Part shown: positions 16,866 through 24,443 of the stretch, piece by piece
Numbering within the stretch: position 1 is the stretch's first letter
Layout of the letters: every line of letters begins with the position of its first letter
Assembly: GCF_001421435.1 (NCBI RefSeq)
Contig: NZ_LMKA01000077.1
Span: 1-35,594, forward strand
Reading direction: 5' to 3'
DNA length: 35,594 nt
Source: Chryseobacterium sp. Leaf201
GTDB taxonomy: Bacteria > Bacteroidota > Bacteroidia > Flavobacteriales > Weeksellaceae
Program-made: the position numbers and the translations under genes
The notes under the pieces: generated by a model
What the model was told of the DNA's origin: nothing
What the model saw: the letters and a program-made list of their open reading frames with translations, nothing else
Databases searched by the model: none

Positions 16866-17891
16866 ATGAGTTTATTCGATATGTTTACGCAAGAGATTGC
16901 GATAGACCTTGGTACTGCCAATACCCTTATCATCCATAATAATAAAATTGTTATAGATCAGCCGTCAATTGTTGCAATTGAACGTTCTACGGGTAAACCG
17001 ATTGCAGTCGGTGAGCAGGCGAAGCATATGCAGGGTAAGACTCATGAGGATATCAAAACCATCCGTCCGCTAAAAGACGGGGTGATTGCAGATTTCCATG
17101 CTTCTGAGCACATGATTAAAGAATTCATTAAAAAAATCCCCGGGATTAAAGGGCGTTTTATCCAGCCGGCATTGAGGATTGTGATCTGTATTCCTTCTGG
17201 GATCACTGAAGTGGAAAAAAGAGCCGTAAGAGATTCTGCCCAAAAAGTTAATGCCAAAGAAGTCCGTTTGATTTACGAACCGATGGCAGCTGCAATAGGA
17301 GTAGGCATTGACGTACAGAAACCTGAGGGTAACATGATCATTGACATAGGCGGCGGTACGACGGAAATTGCCGTGGTGGCTTTAGGAGGTATTGTTTGTG
17401 ATAAATCCGTGAAAATTGCGGGTGATGTATTTACCAATGATATTGCCTATTACCTGAGAACCCACCATAACCTTTACATCGGCGAAAGAACAGCAGAGAG
17501 AATTAAAATCGAAGTAGGTTCGGCCGTTGAAGATTTAGATGTTGACATCGAAGATATTCCGGTACAGGGTAGAGACCTGATCACGGGTAAGCCAAAAGAA
17601 ATTATGGTTGGCTATAAAGAGATTGCAAGAGCACTGGACAAATCAATCATTAGGATTGAGGATGCCGTAATGGAAACACTTTCCCTTACGCCTCCCGAAC
17701 TGGCAGCCGATATTTACAAAACCGGTATTTACCTTGCCGGCGGCGGTGCACTTTTAAGAGGCCTTGCAGACAGGCTGCATAAAAAGACCGGCCTTCCTGT
17801 TTTTGTAGCAGAAGATCCGTTAAGAGCAGTGGTTCGTGGAACAGGGATTGCCCTTAAAAATATGGATAAATTCAATTTCCTTATTAAATAA
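16866..17891 (+). CDS. mreB: Rod shape-determining protein MreB
   Basis: A 341-residue bacterial actin that forms filaments under the inner membrane and guides the elongasome. The ATP-binding phosphate-1 motif is DLGTANT at residues 14-20. Phosphate-2 IDIGGGTTEIAV and the adenosine motif LAGGGALLRGL are intact. RLIYEPMAAAIGVG is the connecting segment. Length is typical. It is the first gene of mreB-mreC-mreD-PBP2-rodA, 27 bases ahead of mreC. Confidence 0.98.
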   Translation: MSLFDMFTQEIAIDLGTANTLIIHNNKIVIDQPSIVAIERSTGKPIAVGEQAKHMQGKTHEDIKTIRPLKDGVIADFHASEHMIKEFIKKIPGIKGRFIQPALRIVICIPSGITEVEKRAVRDSAQKVNAKEVRLIYEPMAAAIGVGIDVQKPEGNMIIDIGGGTTEIAVVALGGIVCDKSVKIAGDVFTNDIAYYLRTHHNLYIGERTAERIKIEVGSAVEDLDVDIEDIPVQGRDLITGKPKEIMVGYKEIARALDKSIIRIEDAVMETLSLTPPELAADIYKTGIYLAGGGALLRGLADRLHKKTGLPVFVAEDPLRAVVRGTGIALKNMDKFNFLIK

Positions 17892-17918
17892 TTATAACTT
17901 TTACGAACATATATCTGA

Positions 17919-18773
17919 ATGGGATTTTTGCTGAGATTATTTTCGAAGAATGCGCTTTTTGCCTTCTTTATATTTCTGCAAATTATTGCTCTGGTGCTGA
18001 TATTTTCTAAAGATGCCATGCAGAAATCCTGGATTGCAGGCCAGTCTGCTGCGTTGAATTCATGGGTTTCAGGCTATATTGATGAAGGGGTTTCCTATCT
18101 TAAGCTAAAGCAGATCAATGAAGACCTTGTTACCCAGAACAAAGCGCTGATGTTGGAGCTTTACGGAAAACAGGGCGCAAAAAATCCACAGTTCAGAAAA
18201 GTCCATGATACATTGGGTGGCGGACAGATTTATACTTTTGTAGATGGAGAAATTGTTTTCAACAGCATCAACAGAAGAAACAATTACTTTACCATCAACC
18301 GGGGACGGCGGGATGGTGTATTTCCTCAGATGGGCGTAATGGCCCCGAAAGGGATTGCTGGAATCGTCATCAATTCCACAGACAGTTATGCTTTGGTGCA
18401 GTCGGTGCTGAGTGTTAATAAAATCAGAATCAATGCAGCCCTTAAAAGCTCCGGATATTTCGGTACCTTAACATGGAACGGTGATAACTCGCGGGTTATG
18501 CACCTGGCTGATATTCCTAAATATGTTGCCCTGAAAATCGGAGATACCGTTGTAACAGACGGGAAATCCGCTATTTTCCCGAAAGGGGTGATGATCGGTA
18601 CCGTTGCAGGCTATTCCGTAGACAATAAAACAGGATTCTGGGATATTTCAGTTGAGTTAAGTGAGAAAATGGGGACCCTGAATAAAGTATTTGTAGTTAA
18701 GAATCTTAAAAAAGCCGAAGTACAGAAAATTCAGGATACGCTTCAGGCGGTAATAAAAAAGGAAAATGATTAG
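17919..18773 (+). CDS. mreC: Rod shape-determining protein MreC
   Basis: A 284-residue periplasmic elongasome scaffold. A single membrane segment lies at about residues 10-29 (FAFFIFLQIIALVLIF). A short coiled coil follows (LKLKQINEDLVTQNKALMLE, near 60-80), then the two beta domains with MGVMAPKGIAGIVI and GDTVVTDGKSAIFPKGVMIG, the conserved MreC motif. The stop overlaps the mreD start by 8 bases. Confidence 0.95.
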   Translation: MGFLLRLFSKNALFAFFIFLQIIALVLIFSKDAMQKSWIAGQSAALNSWVSGYIDEGVSYLKLKQINEDLVTQNKALMLELYGKQGAKNPQFRKVHDTLGGGQIYTFVDGEIVFNSINRRNNYFTINRGRRDGVFPQMGVMAPKGIAGIVINSTDSYALVQSVLSVNKIRINAALKSSGYFGTLTWNGDNSRVMHLADIPKYVALKIGDTVVTDGKSAIFPKGVMIGTVAGYSVDNKTGFWDISVELSEKMGTLNKVFVVKNLKKAEVQKIQDTLQAVIKKEND

Positions 18774-19272
18774 CAGGACATTATTTACAGATATAGTCAT
18801 CATGGTTTTCCTGGTAGCGCTACAGATTTTTGTACTGAACAGGATTACCCTTTTCGGGAAATATACACCGGTGTTATATCCCGTATTTGTTATGTTCTAT
18901 CCTTTTTTCAGAAATCGTTTTCAGTTTCTGGCACTGAGCTTCCTGATTGGGTTATCCGTTGATGCATTTCTGTATTCGTGGGGGATCAATGCGTTTGCAA
19001 CCACGCTGATTGCTTATTTCAGGACCTTGATTTTCAGAACTTCTACAGATACTTCCACAGATTTCTTTTCTTTCCAGTCCCTTCAATGGGCGCAGTTTTT
19101 GCTGTTTTTATTCTCAAGTATCTTTTTGCATCAGCTTTTGGTACAGTATATAGAATTCTTTAAGCTGAGCAGGTTTTTTGAAATATTATTTAATGTATTG
19201 GTAACAAGTGTCATTTCATTTGTATTTATTATTATCTATGCATTAATATTTAAAATCAAACAAAAAGTTTGA
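18766..19272 (+). CDS. mreD: Rod shape-determining protein MreD
   Basis: A 168-residue inner-membrane protein with about five hydrophobic segments, including IVIMVFLVALQIFVLNRI and LVTSVISFVFIIIYALIF. The conserved LIGLSVDAFLYSWGINAFATT (quoted only by its edges, near residues 60-80) is typical of MreD. Sequence conservation is low in this family; size, topology and position between mreC and PBP2 settle the call. Its TGA stop overlaps the TTG start of PBP2. Confidence 0.92.
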   Translation: MISRTLFTDIVIMVFLVALQIFVLNRITLFGKYTPVLYPVFVMFYPFFRNRFQFLALSFLIGLSVDAFLYSWGINAFATTLIAYFRTLIFRTSTDTSTDFFSFQSLQWAQFLLFLFSSIFLHQLLVQYIEFFKLSRFFEILFNVLVTSVISFVFIIIYALIFKIKQKV

Positions 19273-21308
19273 ACACACGTTATTTAAAAATTTTCTCCGT
19301 CCTTATTGTAGTCGCCCTGATTTTTGTGGCGAGGCTTTCCTATTTACAGTTATTTACGGACCGGTATGCGCTTAATGCGGCCAACACTTCCATCAAAACC
19401 GAATATGTAATTCCTCAGCGGGGCGTCATTTTTGACAGGAACGGGAAGATTATGGTCGGTAACCAGCCGGCCTATGAAATCTCGTTTACCCAAGCCCTGA
19501 TGAAACCGGATTTTGATACACTCGCTTTCTGCAGTTTAATGAAAATCAGTAAACCCGATTTCATTAAAAGAATCAATATCATCAAAAAAGAAAAATATTA
19601 TTCCAAGCTTACGCCCATGACTTTTATTAAAGATCTGAGCAGGGAAGATATTGCGAGGGTCCAGGAAATTATATTTAAATATCCAGCCTTCAGTATTGTT
19701 TCAAGACCGCAGCGTCAGTACGAAGTGTCCACTTCCGGGAACCTTTTGGGGTATACCAGTGAGGTGAATGAAAGAGAAATTAAAAAAGATTCCGCATACT
19801 ACCTGCCGGGCGATTTTATCGGGAAAACAGGGATTGAAAAAGCTTATGAAAAAGAACTTCGCGGCGTAAAAGGAATAAAGTATATCCAGAAAGATATCAA
19901 GCTTCGGAATGTAGGGCCGTACAAAAACGGAACACTGGATAAAGATGTAATTACCGGAAAAGACATTACCCTTACCATAGACTATGACCTTCAGAGAATG
20001 GCTGAAGAAATGCTGGTGGATAAACATGGCGCCATCGTTGCCATAGACCCGAATACCGGTGAAGTACTGGTAGCAGCTACAGGGCCGGATATTGATCCGA
20101 ACCTTTTTACAGGACCCAATAAATCCAAAAATTTATACGCGCTTTCAAAAGATACCATTTACGAAAACAAACCGACTTTCGACCGGTCTTTGCAGGCAGC
20201 ATACCCGCCAGGTTCCACTTTTAAACTGTTGACCGCTTTAGCAGCAATGCAGATGGGCGTGATGGATGAAAATACCATTTTCCCGTGTGGAGGCGGATTT
20301 TATTATAAAGGAAAAAGAATTAAAGGCCATGGTGGTGCAGATCCGTTGATTCCGTCTATTCAGGTGTCCAGCAACTGTTTCTTTACGTATGCTTTCATTG
20401 CGATTATTAAGAAATATCCAGGAAACCCTTCAAAAGGGGTAGATGAATGGAAAAAAATCATGAGCAGCTTCGGAGTCGGAGAATTTTTAAATAATGATTT
20501 TGCCGTAGGAGCGAGAGGAAGTATCCCTTCAGGAGATTTCTATGAAAAAAGATTTAAAGCGATAATCAAAGCGAGCGGCTCCACCAAAAAGGATTATAAA
20601 AATTGGGATGAAATGTCAACAGGCGCTATCTACAACGGAATGGGGCAGGGCGATGTGCTGGTAACTCCGCTTCAGCTGGCCAATTATGTAGCTGCCATCG
20701 CCAATAAAGGCTGGTATTACACGCCTCATATTGTAAAAGCGATCGACGGAAAGCCGAATCCCGATCCGAGATTCAAAAAGAAGCACCAGACCCTGGTTGA
20801 TAAAAAACATTTCGACCCTGTTCTTAGAGGGATGGAAGCCGTGGTGTTAAATGGTACGGCACGCGGACTAAAATCCAGTGATTTCACGCAGCTGGCAAAA
20901 ACCGGTACGGCGCAGGTCCCTCAGGGGAAAGATAACTCGATCTTTGTATTGATTGCTCCGGCTGACAAACCTAAAATTGTGGTGGCGGCAGTTATGGAGC
21001 ATGCAGGATTCGGTGCTACATGGGCAGGCCCGGCAGCAACGGTTATCGCAGAAAAGTTTATTACCGGCGATTTAAAACGGGAACATTTATACAAAAAAAT
21101 GATTACTTCGAGTTTTATGCCTGAATATAAAAGACAGTGGGTTGCAGATCTTAAACGTAAAGGGCTTTACAAGCCGAGTGAAGATTCCATCAGACAGAAA
21201 AGGATCCAGGACAGCCTGAACCTGATTAAAGAACAGAAGGCAAAACTCAAAAAAAAGATAGACGAGGAAACGAAGAACGCTAAGAATAAAAAAACCGTTA
21301 AGCAATGA
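19269..21308 (+). CDS. mrdA: Penicillin-binding protein 2 (elongation transpeptidase)
   Basis: A 679-residue class B PBP that cross-links peptidoglycan during side-wall growth, with RodA as partner glycosyltransferase. A membrane anchor is at about residues 8-24. The dimerisation domain carries PQRGVIFDRNG. The transpeptidase motifs are S316-T-F-K319 (in PPGSTFKLL), S367-S-N369 and K544-T-G. The last 50 residues are a lysine-rich charged tail. The start is a TTG overlapping the mreD stop; the next ATG would remove the membrane anchor and much of the conserved N-terminus, so the TTG is well supported. The stop overlaps the rodA start by 4 bases. Confidence 0.95.
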   Translation: MNTRYLKIFSVLIVVALIFVARLSYLQLFTDRYALNAANTSIKTEYVIPQRGVIFDRNGKIMVGNQPAYEISFTQALMKPDFDTLAFCSLMKISKPDFIKRINIIKKEKYYSKLTPMTFIKDLSREDIARVQEIIFKYPAFSIVSRPQRQYEVSTSGNLLGYTSEVNEREIKKDSAYYLPGDFIGKTGIEKAYEKELRGVKGIKYIQKDIKLRNVGPYKNGTLDKDVITGKDITLTIDYDLQRMAEEMLVDKHGAIVAIDPNTGEVLVAATGPDIDPNLFTGPNKSKNLYALSKDTIYENKPTFDRSLQAAYPPGSTFKLLTALAAMQMGVMDENTIFPCGGGFYYKGKRIKGHGGADPLIPSIQVSSNCFFTYAFIAIIKKYPGNPSKGVDEWKKIMSSFGVGEFLNNDFAVGARGSIPSGDFYEKRFKAIIKASGSTKKDYKNWDEMSTGAIYNGMGQGDVLVTPLQLANYVAAIANKGWYYTPHIVKAIDGKPNPDPRFKKKHQTLVDKKHFDPVLRGMEAVVLNGTARGLKSSDFTQLAKTGTAQVPQGKDNSIFVLIAPADKPKIVVAAVMEHAGFGATWAGPAATVIAEKFITGDLKREHLYKKMITSSFMPEYKRQWVADLKRKGLYKPSEDSIRQKRIQDSLNLIKEQKAKLKKKIDEETKNAKNKKTVKQ

Positions 21309-22534
21309 AGTGGGCAGAAGGAATAGATAAACTGGGGCTTGGCCTGTATTTTTTGCTCTGCATTTTCGCGATTGCAAATATTTACAGTGTTGACCAGAAA
21401 CTTGGAGAGAAACAGCTGATTTTCTTCGGGATCTCTCTGTTCGTGGGGTTGGTAATTTTTGTTGGGAGAAGCAAGTTCTTTGAAAATATGTCAGGCATTA
21501 TTTATATTGGTGGTGTTCTGCTTCTGATCGGGCTTTTTCCTTTCGGTAAAGAAATCCTCGGTCAGAAAAACTGGTATAAAGTCGGGAGCTTTACCATGCA
21601 GCCGGTAGAATTTGCCAAAATCGGTACGGCCCTGATGCTGGCCAACTATGTTTCCGGGCCGGAATTTAATCTGAAAAACATGAAATCCCTTTTAACAACC
21701 TTAGCCATTGTAGGAATTCCTGCTGTGGTGGTGCTTGCCATTCCGGATGTCGGCTCGATGCTCGTGTTTATTGCATTTTTTATTGCATTATACCGTGAAG
21801 GCCTGAACGGCCTGCTGTTCGGGGTCGGGTTCCTTTTTGCAGGGGTATTCCTTATTTCTCTGGCGGTTGATCCTATCTGGGTAGCGCTTACGATTGTTGT
21901 GATTATAGGGGGCTGGATAGCGATGAATTATTATAAAATGTCATGGAATGTAATTTCTATTTCAGGCATTGCCGGATCTGTATTGGTTTTATGCGGGCTG
22001 GCTTTCGGTTCGCCCTATATTTTGGAAAAATTACCGAAACACCAGCGGGAAAGAATTGAAGTTCTCTACAAAGGTGAAAAAGCATTCAGGGATACGTCAG
22101 GTTACAATTTACTATATTCAAAAACAGCCATCGGTTCCGGCGGACTTTTGGGAAAAGGTTACCGTGAAGGTTCCGTAACCCAGGGGAAATTTGTTCCCGA
22201 GCAGGAAACGGATTATATTTTCTGTACCGTTGGTGAAGAATGGGGCTTTGCAGGAAGCGCTGTCCTTATTTTCTGCTATATGGTTTTCATCGGGCGAATC
22301 TATTATCTTGCAGAACAGCAGAAATCCTCTTTTAACCGGGTATTCGGCTATTGTTTTGCTTCAATCCTGCTGATGCACTTTACCATCAATTTAGGGATGG
22401 TTATGGGGCTTTTCCCTACCGTAGGGATTCCTCTGCCTTTCTTCAGCTACGGGGGGAGTTCACTGCTTGCGTTTTCGATGATGACTTTTATTTTCTTCAA
22501 GCTTAATTATTCAGATAAGAACAGCCTGGTTTAG
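21305..22534 (+). CDS. rodA: Rod shape-determining protein RodA
   Basis: A 409-residue SEDS-family peptidoglycan glycosyltransferase with about ten membrane segments. Family signatures are GSFTMQPVEFAKIG near residues 95-108, the large periplasmic loop ending PEQETDYIFCTVGEEWG, and NLGMVMGLFPTVGIPLPFFSYGG near the C-terminus, given here in pieces: GLFPTVGIPLPFFSYGGSS. The catalytic-type Asp lies in PEQETDYIF. FtsW is the alternative, but the mre/PBP2 context indicates RodA. It is the last gene of the operon. Confidence 0.96.
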   Translation: MKWAEGIDKLGLGLYFLLCIFAIANIYSVDQKLGEKQLIFFGISLFVGLVIFVGRSKFFENMSGIIYIGGVLLLIGLFPFGKEILGQKNWYKVGSFTMQPVEFAKIGTALMLANYVSGPEFNLKNMKSLLTTLAIVGIPAVVVLAIPDVGSMLVFIAFFIALYREGLNGLLFGVGFLFAGVFLISLAVDPIWVALTIVVIIGGWIAMNYYKMSWNVISISGIAGSVLVLCGLAFGSPYILEKLPKHQRERIEVLYKGEKAFRDTSGYNLLYSKTAIGSGGLLGKGYREGSVTQGKFVPEQETDYIFCTVGEEWGFAGSAVLIFCYMVFIGRIYYLAEQQKSSFNRVFGYCFASILLMHFTINLGMVMGLFPTVGIPLPFFSYGGSSLLAFSMMTFIFFKLNYSDKNSLV

Positions 22535-22595
22535 AAGCGGGGGTTAAATATTATTCTGTTTTAATTTCTTTATTCCTATATTAAATCATAATATC

Positions 22596-23177
22596 ATGAA
22601 AGAAGCATTCGTCCTGGACCAAACCTTTGAGAACACAGACTTCATCCAAAAACCTTTGGAAAAAGGTGAATACGAAAACTGCACTTTCAGGAATTGTAAT
22701 TTTGAATATGCAGATCTTGCCGGCTTCAGTTTTAATGACTGTGAATTTACCGGATGCAATCTGAGCATGGCAAAACTCCATACAACGGCTTTTCGGGATG
22801 TGGTTTTTAAAGAATGTAAAATGTTCGGGCTTCATTTTAATGACTGTAATGAATTCGGGATGTCGTTCAGATTTGATGGATGTTCTTTAAACAATTCTAT
22901 TTTTTATAAAACAACAATTAAAAAAACCTTATTTAAAAATTCTAAGCTGACAGAAGTGGATTTTACGGAATGCGACCTGTCAAATTCGGTATTTAACAAC
23001 TGCGATTTTTCCGGTGCTGTTTTCGATAGTTCAAACCTTGAAAAAGCAGATTTCAGGACTTCTTTCAATTATTCAATCAATCCGGCTTTAAACAGGCTTA
23101 AAAATGCAAAATTTTCACTTTCGGAAGTCTATGGCCTGTTGCATACACTCAATATTGAAATCGACAGGAACAGTTAA
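22596..23177 (+). CDS. Pentapeptide repeat-containing protein
   Basis: A 193-residue protein built from A(D/N)LxF-type five-residue repeats across most of its length: examples are CTFRNCNFEYADLAGFSF, VDFTECDLSNSVFNNCDFSG and AVFDSSNLEKADF. The fold would be a right-handed quadrilateral beta-helix. There is no signal peptide or membrane segment, so it is probably cytosolic. Some relatives (Qnr, MfpA) protect DNA gyrase from quinolones. This protein has the Qnr-like length and a central short stretch without repeats, but family resemblance alone does not establish that role. It follows rodA by 61 bases. Confidence 0.9.
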   Translation: MKEAFVLDQTFENTDFIQKPLEKGEYENCTFRNCNFEYADLAGFSFNDCEFTGCNLSMAKLHTTAFRDVVFKECKMFGLHFNDCNEFGMSFRFDGCSLNNSIFYKTTIKKTLFKNSKLTEVDFTECDLSNSVFNNCDFSGAVFDSSNLEKADFRTSFNYSINPALNRLKNAKFSLSEVYGLLHTLNIEIDRNS

Positions 23178-23181
23178 TTTT

Positions 23182-23227
23182 GCTGGAAGCTGGAAGCTAG
23201 TGTTAGAAGGCTGGAGGCTAGTATTAG
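23182..23227 (+). repeat. Short tandem repeat, 21-base period
   Basis: TGGAAGCTAGTGTTAG (23191-23206) and TGGAGGCTAGTATTAG (23212-23227) differ at two of 16 bases and are 21 bases apart. A further GCTGGAAGC copy lies just before. Similar GGAAGCTGGAAGC-type intergenic repeats are, from memory, frequent in Chryseobacterium genomes. Confidence 0.5.
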
Positions 23228-23339
23228 CAGTTATTACATTCCCTTTCCTAGAGAGGTGGATTTTTACAAAGCAAAAGATGGATCGTTAAAACAGATTAAT
23301 TTCAGGAACCTCAGCCGGCAATAACAATTAGACATAAAA

Positions 23340-23364
23340 AAACCATCAAAATTTTTGATGGTTT
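23340..23364. terminator. Bidirectional terminator between convergent genes
   Basis: Arms AAACCATCAAA (23340-23350) and TTTGATGGTTT (23354-23364) flank a 3-base loop, with an A-run to the left that becomes a T-run for the minus-strand NlpC/P60 gene. It separates the pentapeptide-repeat gene from that gene. Confidence 0.8.
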
Positions 23365-23389
23365 CATTATTTAAATCAATTATTTAAAA

Positions 23390-24103
23390 TTAAAAACTTG
23401 TTCCGCTTGCTGCCGGAGTAGTTGTTGCTAAGTTATTATAAGCCTCTCCGTTTTCATTAATGACTCTTTTTCCGAATCTGTATTTTGGACCCCAGTAAGA
23501 ATCGTTCAGTGAGGAAACCATCACTCCTTTTGAAGTGGCTGCATGAATAAATTTAATCTCACCTTCTTCAGTTACGCTCTCTACGATACCAACGTGGGAA
23601 ATTCTTCTTCCGTGGGAAAAGAAAATCAAATCACCTTTCTGAAGATTTTCTTTTTCAATTTTTTCTCCTTCCTGAGACTGGGAGGCTGCTACTCTCGGTA
23701 AGCTAAGGCCTGCTGCTGCCCCGAAAACTGAAAGAACGAATGCTGAACAGTCGATACCGTTTCTGGTCATTCCTCCGTATCGGTAAGGAGTTCCCAAATA
23801 CGTTTGAGCTTCCGTTAAAATATTGTCTATTGTTTTGTTGTGGCGGATTGCCTTGGCAACTTCAGAATTTTTGATAGAATTTTTAGCATTTGCTAAACTG
23901 ACTGCTTTTTCAGCGAGAAATGAATTGATCAGCTTTTGTTTATCCTGCTCCATTTTGTTGGTTTCGATGGAAGCAAGTTTGGCATCTGATTTGTATTCTT
24001 TAGCATAAGTTGCTGGTTTTGAAACAACGTAGTTGGTAACACACGATTGTAACGATACTGTAGACACAAAAGCAACTAAATAAAACAAAACTCTTTTCTT
24101 CAT
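23390..24103 (-). CDS. C40 family (NlpC/P60) peptidoglycan endopeptidase lipoprotein
   Basis: A 237-residue predicted cell-wall hydrolase that cuts peptide stems of peptidoglycan. The lipobox LQSC gives an acylated Cys21. A charged helical linker spans about residues 35-100. The NlpC/P60 domain holds C119 in GIDCSAFV, H170 in ISHVGIV and H187 in KFIHAAT, the expected catalytic triad. GTPYRYGG precedes the cysteine as in most members. It is transcribed alone, with a -7 box upstream and a bidirectional terminator downstream. Confidence 0.93.
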   Translation of the reverse strand: MKKRVLFYLVAFVSTVSLQSCVTNYVVSKPATYAKEYKSDAKLASIETNKMEQDKQKLINSFLAEKAVSLANAKNSIKNSEVAKAIRHNKTIDNILTEAQTYLGTPYRYGGMTRNGIDCSAFVLSVFGAAAGLSLPRVAASQSQEGEKIEKENLQKGDLIFFSHGRRISHVGIVESVTEEGEIKFIHAATSKGVMVSSLNDSYWGPKYRFGKRVINENGEAYNNLATTTPAASGTSF

Positions 24104-24158
24104 ATATATTTGATTACCGTGTTAAATAAATAAGGATTAGTATTTTTCAAAAGCAGTA

Positions 24159-24166
24159 CAAAAATA
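24159..24166 (-). promoter_or_regulatory. -7 promoter element of the NlpC/P60 gene
   Basis: On the minus strand this reads TATTTTTG, an exact TAnnTTTG match 55 bases before the ATG at 24103. No clear -33 element is visible. Confidence 0.45.
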
Positions 24167-24258
24167 TGTAATCCCTTTAAAAGGACTTCGATATGATTAT
24201 TATCAGGTTCTGTTTTTAACACATTTTAACGTATTATCTAAGTATGTTAAAAAAAAAT

Positions 24259-24295
24259 AAACCGCAACAGCCTGTTTCAGGCGGGTTCGCGGTTT
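24259..24295. terminator. Strong GC-rich hairpin flanked by A- and T-runs
   Basis: Outer arms AAACCGC (24259-24265) and GCGGTTT (24289-24295) enclose an inner stem GCCTG/CAGGC with a TTT loop. A nine-base A-run precedes and an eight-base T-run follows, so it could terminate in either direction. It is separate from the glutamine synthetase terminator about 100 bases to the right, and no gene ends next to it. Confidence 0.65.
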
Positions 24296-24390
24296 TTTTT
24301 ATTAAGATTTTTTAACATAATAATTTGCGTTTTGTCGCTTATAATCAGATAATATAATTAATAACTCTAATTTTCAGCCTGTTGATAAAA

Positions 24391-24416
24391 TAAAAACTCC
24401 CCGGAAATCCGGAGAG
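24391..24416 (-). terminator. Terminator of glutamine synthetase
   Basis: On the minus strand the arms CTCTCCGG and CCGGGGAG pair with one wobble around an ATTT loop, followed by TTTTTATTTT. It begins 28 bases after the glnN stop. Confidence 0.85.
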
Positions 24417-24443
24417 CTTCATTAATATGGAACTTTACAAATG

